Shown here: in pieces, positions 5,678 through 7,940 of the stretch
Layout: every line of letters begins with the position of its first letter
Numbering within the stretch: position 1 is the first letter of the stretch
DNA from: an uncultured Prevotella sp.
GTDB taxonomy: Bacteria; Bacteroidota; Bacteroidia; Bacteroidales; Bacteroidaceae
Length of the DNA: 7,940 nt
NCBI GenBank assembly: GCA_937877685.1
Contig: CALFGU010000062.1
Coordinates: 1-7,940 of the forward strand
Direction of reading: 5' to 3'
Notes under the pieces: model-generated
Database searches by the model: none
What the model was told of the DNA's origin: nothing
What the model saw: only the letters and a program-made list of their open reading frames with translations
Translations under genes and position numbers: made by a program

Positions 5678-5716
5678 TCGTGTTGGCGAAATATTAGCGA
5701 AGGATTGTAACCCTAC

Positions 5717-5765
5717 TCTCCCCTTAAGTTAGGGGGAGTACCGCCGAAGGCGGGGAGGGGGTATG
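5717..5765 (+). repeat. Two-hairpin repeat, copy C (left flank of the DUF559 gene)
   Basis: The copy has hairpin 1 (CTCCCC, TTAAGTTAG, GGGGAG), a TA spacer, hairpin 2 (CCGCC, loop gaa, GGCGG) and the tail GGAGGGGGTATG. It is 46/49 identical to copy B by hand alignment. It starts 39 bp after the argF' stop and ends 53 bp before the DUF559 ATG, with its GTATG end facing that gene. It could fold in the 3' end of the argF' transcript, though no T-run follows. Confidence 0.92.
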
Positions 5766-5818
5766 TTAATCTAATCTTCCACACACAATTTCAAAAGAAT
5801 TTCACCATACTTTTACAG

Positions 5819-6217
5819 ATGCATACCCACAACCTGAAAGCGAAAAAGGGATTAAGAACCTACCTTCGGACACACGGAACTATTGCTGAAGCCATAATGT
5901 GGAGAATGCTCAAATCCCGACAAATAGAAGGAGCACGATTTCGTAGACAGTTTAGCATAGAGAATTATGTCTTAGACTTTTATTGCCCCGAATTACGATT
6001 GTGCATAGAACTTGACGGTGCTCCTCACTTTACGGAAGCAAGAATACTCCAAGATAAATGTCGCACCAAGGATTTACTTGACATACATAAGATCCAAACA
6101 ATCAGATTTGAGAACAAGATGGTATTGGAGTATCCTGAATGGGTTCGTAATAAGGTTTGCGAAGTTGTACAACATTGTCGATTAGGAATCCCAATTAACG
6201 ATTCACTCACTCAATAG
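5819..6217 (+). CDS. DUF559 family PD-(D/E)XK endonuclease-like protein
   Basis: This 132-residue protein is a single DUF559 domain, a fold related to Vsr-type very-short-patch endonucleases. The family pattern runs in order. TIAEAIMWRMLKSRQIEG (residues 21-38) corresponds to the usual T.AE..LW..LR.RQL.G. Then come ARFRRQFSIENYVLDFYCPE (39-58) and LCIELDGAPH (61-70). The putative metal site is Asp53 with Glu64-x-Asp66, and His70 follows as in Vsr-like proteins. The C-terminal part holds IQTIRFENKMVLEYPEWV, matching the family's I.. lRF.n..V end. The acidic residues look intact, so it is probably an active or DNA-binding nuclease rather than a remnant; its natural substrate is unknown. Base composition is lower in G+C than its neighbours, and it is framed by inverted repeat copies. 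It could be a passenger of the repeats, their mobilising enzyme, or an unrelated insertion. Confidence 0.9.
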   Translation: MHTHNLKAKKGLRTYLRTHGTIAEAIMWRMLKSRQIEGARFRRQFSIENYVLDFYCPELRLCIELDGAPHFTEARILQDKCRTKDLLDIHKIQTIRFENKMVLEYPEWVRNKVCEVVQHCRLGIPINDSLTQ

Positions 6218-6219
6218 TT

Positions 6220-6269
6220 CATACCCCCTCCCCGCCCAAGGGCGGTACTCCCCCTATCTTAAGGGGAGA
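6220..6269 (-). repeat. Two-hairpin repeat, copy D (right flank of the DUF559 gene)
   Basis: Read on the minus strand it has hairpin 1 (CTCCCC, TTAAGATAG, GGGGAG), a TA spacer, hairpin 2 (CCGCCC, loop TT, GGGCGG, one pair longer than in B and C) and the GTATG tail. It begins 2 bp after the DUF559 stop codon with the GTATG end facing that gene. It is the inverted partner of copy C. Its outer flank CTAAGAATGA resembles the inner flanks of copies A and B. Confidence 0.92.
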
Positions 6270-6354
6270 GCTAAGAATGAATCACACTCCAAATTCTCCA
6301 ACGCACACTATAACAATCTCCATCGTTGGGTCCTAATAATAGCCCATAACAAAG

Positions 6355-6380
6355 CTCCCCTATAAGCAAAGTGAGGGGAG
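6355..6380. repeat. Solo CTCCCC/GGGGAG hairpin upstream of the helicase gene
   Basis: CTCCCCT (6355-6361) pairs perfectly with AGGGGAG (6374-6380) around a 12-nt loop, 27 bp before the helicase ATG. It has the same arms as hairpin 1 of the two-hairpin repeats but lacks hairpin 2 and the GTATG tail. It may be a decayed copy or an unrelated stem. The plus strand after it (TTAATAAAAA) is not a terminator T-run. Confidence 0.45.
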
Positions 6381-6407
6381 TTAATAAAAAACTAAAGTTT
6401 CCTCGCA

Positions 6408-7877
6408 ATGCTTTTCGAACGCATTCAGTCCCACTTTCCCCACCCCCTTACGGACTGTCAACAAACTGCCGTAAGGGGGTTGGCGCGTTTCTTTGCTGCG
6501 CAAAATGAGCAGTCGGTTTTTATTCTGCGCGGGTATGCCGGAACGGGAAAAACATCACTTGTTGGTGCGCTGGTGCGGGTGATGCAGGAGATGAAGCGTC
6601 ACGTAGTGCTCCTTGCTCCTACGGGACGCGCGGCTAAGGTATTCTCCCACCATGCCGGGACTCCTGCGTTTACGATTCATAAAGCCATATACCGCCAACA
6701 AACTTTTAACGGCGAAGATACGCGCTTCGGACTGGGATATAACAAGCACCAAGGCACGCTCTTCATTGTTGACGAAGCGTCTATGATTGCTACAGAGGGC
6801 AGTGGGAGTAAGATGTTTGGGAGTGGCAGTCTTTTGGAAGACCTCCTGCGTTTTGTCTTTGAAGCAGATAATTGCAAAATCATTTTTGTGGGCGACACCG
6901 CCCAACTTCCTCCAGTGGGTGAGGACGAGAGTCCGGCACTCCGTGCGGAGACCATGCGTTATTACGGCATGGAGGTGTATGAGGCAGACCTTACAGAGGT
7001 GGTGCGTCAAGACGCAAAGTCGGGGGTACTACACAATGCTACACAACTTCGCGAACTGATTGCAAACGAGGTCTTCTGTCTGCCTGAAATTACGGGTTCT
7101 CGCTCTGGAAAGGTGCGCTTTCTCCCAGGCAATGAACTCATAGAGGCACTCGTGACGAGTTATCGCGAATATGGGTCGGAGGGAACGATTGTCGTGACGC
7201 GCTCTAACAAACGTGCGAACATTTATAACAATGGGATTCGTGCCCGCATCTTTGACCGTGAGGAGGAACTGACACGCGGGGATATGGTCATGGTGGTGAA
7301 AAACAATTATTACTGGACCACAGAAGCGCGACGCGGATGTTCGCCCGAAGAACTGAAGGAAATGCGCTTGCCCGACTTCTTGGCAAATGGCGATATTATG
7401 GAGGTGGTGCGCTTACGGAATATCCATGAGCAATATGGCTTTCAGTTTGCCGACGCAACCTTACGTTTGCCCGACTATGATGATTCCGAGATTGATTGTC
7501 GCGTACTGCTTTCAACGTTAGCCTCAGAGTCTCCCTCACTATCGCAGGAAGAGAGCGAGAAACTCTTTCAAGCCGTTTACGATGACTATTTTGACATACC
7601 CTCCAAGCGAGAGCGCATGAAGAAACTCCGAGAAGACCCGTATTATAACGCCCTCCAACTGAAATATGCCTATGCCGTGACTTGCCATAAGGCTCAAGGC
7701 GGACAATGGGAGCATGTGTATATCGACCAAGGGTATCTCACGGAAGATATGGCGGATATTTCTTACCTCCGTTGGCTTTACACGGCTTTCACCCGCACTA
7801 CGAGTCAAGTTTTTTTGGTGAATTGGCCGAAGGAACAACAGACGCTGGTGGAAGAAGAAGAGGAGGAGGTTGAATAA
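6408..7877 (+). CDS. RecD/Pif1-like superfamily 1B ATP-dependent DNA helicase
   Basis: This 489-residue protein is a stand-alone SF1B (5'-3') helicase-like ATPase. Motifs in order are the Q-motif LTDCQQTAV (14-22), Walker A GYAGTGKT (42-49), motif Ia LLAPTGRAAKVF (68-79), Walker B FIVDEAS (119-125), motif III VGDTAQLPPVG (161-171), the motif V region TCHKAQGGQW (425-434) and motif VI YTAFTR (458-463). It lacks the long N-terminal region of RecD2 and is shorter than RecBCD RecD, matching the compact AAA/UvrD-like proteins common in Bacteroidota. A run of six Glu ends the protein (482-487), encoded by mixed GAA/GAG codons, so this is not a pure triplet repeat. The role is presumably DNA unwinding in repair or replication restart; a specific partner is not evident. 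Codons 12-25 carry a perfect 12-bp inverted repeat. The gene follows the DUF559 unit by 138 bp, without a recognisable -7 box. Confidence 0.92.
   Translation: MLFERIQSHFPHPLTDCQQTAVRGLARFFAAQNEQSVFILRGYAGTGKTSLVGALVRVMQEMKRHVVLLAPTGRAAKVFSHHAGTPAFTIHKAIYRQQTFNGEDTRFGLGYNKHQGTLFIVDEASMIATEGSGSKMFGSGSLLEDLLRFVFEADNCKIIFVGDTAQLPPVGEDESPALRAETMRYYGMEVYEADLTEVVRQDAKSGVLHNATQLRELIANEVFCLPEITGSRSGKVRFLPGNELIEALVTSYREYGSEGTIVVTRSNKRANIYNNGIRARIFDREEELTRGDMVMVVKNNYYWTTEARRGCSPEELKEMRLPDFLANGDIMEVVRLRNIHEQYGFQFADATLRLPDYDDSEIDCRVLLSTLASESPSLSQEESEKLFQAVYDDYFDIPSKRERMKKLREDPYYNALQLKYAYAVTCHKAQGGQWEHVYIDQGYLTEDMADISYLRWLYTAFTRTTSQVFLVNWPKEQQTLVEEEEEEVE
6442..6480 (+). promoter_or_regulatory. Perfect 12-bp hairpin inside the 5' end of the helicase coding sequence
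   Basis: ACCCCCTTACGG (6442-6453) is the exact inverse of CCGTAAGGGGGT (6469-6480), with a 15-nt loop. It starts 34 nt after the A of the ATG and covers the codons of the conserved Q-motif. The encoded residues fit the family, so it is not an insertion. A stem this stable so close to the start could slow early translation or expose the start conditionally; the function is inferred. Confidence 0.5.
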
Positions 7878-7895
7878 AAAACTTCCGGATGGCGT

Positions 7896-7940
7896 TCTCC
7901 CCCTGTTTACAGGGGGAGGGGACCACCTCTGGTGGTGAGG
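7896..7940 (+). repeat. Two-hairpin repeat, copy E, divergent and cut by the window edge
   Basis: This copy starts TCTCCCCC 18 bp after the helicase stop. Hairpin 1 is a perfect 9-bp stem, CTCCCCCTG, loop TTTA, CAGGGGGAG, and hairpin 2 is CCACC, loop tct, GGTGG. The same order of parts as copies B-D is kept although the sequence differs, and the TGAGG at the end of the window aligns with GGAGG of the tail. The GTATG end, if present, lies beyond base 7940. Confidence 0.75.

Larger units (their letters stand above)
5717..6269 (+). mobile_element. Candidate nuclease-carrying unit: DUF559 gene between inverted two-hairpin repeats
   Basis: Copies C (5717-5765) and D (6220-6269) are inverted relative to each other, with GTATG ends inward, and enclose a single gene. 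D begins 2 bp after the stop codon, so gene and repeats look like one 553-bp package. A hand count of 5941-6120 gives about 38% G+C, against 53% for 4861-4920 (argF') and 47% for 7201-7260 (helicase). No target-site duplication is visible at the outer edges, and no known transposase fold is present. The layout resembles RAYT genes flanked by REP repeats, but mobility of DUF559 units is an inference here. Confidence 0.45.

Noticed and set aside
2572..5707. Shared 10-mer CGAAGGATTG at 2572-2581 and 5698-5707
   Set aside because: Dozens of identical 10-mer pairs are expected by chance in a window this size, and the flanks do not extend the match usefully.
5745..5761. G-quadruplex in the GGCGGGGAGGGGG tails of the repeats
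   Set aside because: Only two long G-runs are adjacent; the others needed are already used by the better-supported hairpin stems, so a quadruplex is not the simpler reading.
5808..5815. TACTTTTA as a -7 box for the DUF559 gene
   Set aside because: It differs from TAnnTTTG and lies 3 bp before the ATG, leaving no room for a leader.
5717..6269. The C/D-flanked unit as a classical insertion sequence
   Set aside because: The enclosed protein is a DUF559 PD-(D/E)XK domain, with no DDE, Y1/HUH or serine/tyrosine recombinase motifs, and it is too short for typical transposases.
6555..7010. Open frames antisense to, and out of frame with, the helicase (also 6677-6955 and 6787-7059)
   Set aside because: They overlap the Walker A and B region of the helicase, whose motifs are intact in the main frame.
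7845..7874. GAA/GAG run at the helicase 3' end as a variable microsatellite
   Set aside because: It is six mixed GAA/GAG codons encoding an acidic tail, common at protein ends, and not a uniform repeat.

Overview
The window is a stretch of chromosome from a Bacteroidota bacterium, most likely Bacteroidales and Prevotella-like. Three things point there. The ornithine carbamoyltransferase paralogue is of the ArgF' (N-succinylornithine) type typical of Bacteroides and Prevotella. The TrmB, MnmA and ExoVII proteins read like Bacteroidales orthologues. The two best promoter candidates carry the Bacteroidota -7 box TATTTTTG, and start codons are preceded by A-rich or C-rich leaders rather than Shine-Dalgarno sequences. 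The housekeeping genes sampled are near 50% G+C.

Layout. Positions 1-4351 are all on the minus strand. In transcription order they are a periplasmic TlpA-like thioredoxin, mnmA (tRNA 2-thiouridylase), a YqiA-type alpha/beta hydrolase, then xseA, xseB and trmB, the last cut by the window's left edge. A 360-bp divergent intergenic region (4352-4711) separates these from the plus-strand genes. Those are argF' (arginine biosynthesis), a small DUF559 PD-(D/E)XK nuclease-like gene, and a RecD/Pif1-like SF1B helicase ending at 7877.

The most interesting content lies between the genes. Five copies (A-E) of a ~50-bp two-hairpin repeat are present, called + when read TCTCCCC to GGGGGTATG. They lie at 1707-1756 (-), 1845-1893 (+), 5717-5765 (+), 6220-6269 (-) and 7896-7940 (+, cut by the window end). 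The second hairpin's stem varies with base-pair-preserving changes (CCGCC/GGCGG, CCTCC/GGAGG, CCACC/GGTGG). Copies C and D bracket the DUF559 gene as inverted repeats, with D starting 2 bp after its stop codon. Copies A and B form an inverted pair around 88 bp of non-coding DNA. The DUF559 gene is clearly more A/T-rich than its neighbours. The sequence therefore suggests a small repeat-plus-nuclease unit with non-coding derivatives, comparable in layout to REP/RAYT systems but with a PD-(D/E)XK protein in place of a Y1 transposase. This link is an inference.

How the genes relate. xseA and xseB encode the two subunits of exonuclease VII; xseB overlaps trmB by 14 bp, so these form one transcription unit. 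mnmA and trmB both modify tRNA. argF' is alone in the window, with its own promoter and a structured leader. Smaller regulatory-looking signals are an octamer tandem repeat against the xseB start, a palindrome-rich CTTAC/GTAAG cluster upstream of argF', a hairpin between tlpA and mnmA, and a 12-bp perfect hairpin inside the first codons of the helicase. No tRNA, rRNA, CRISPR array or intact transposase gene was seen.
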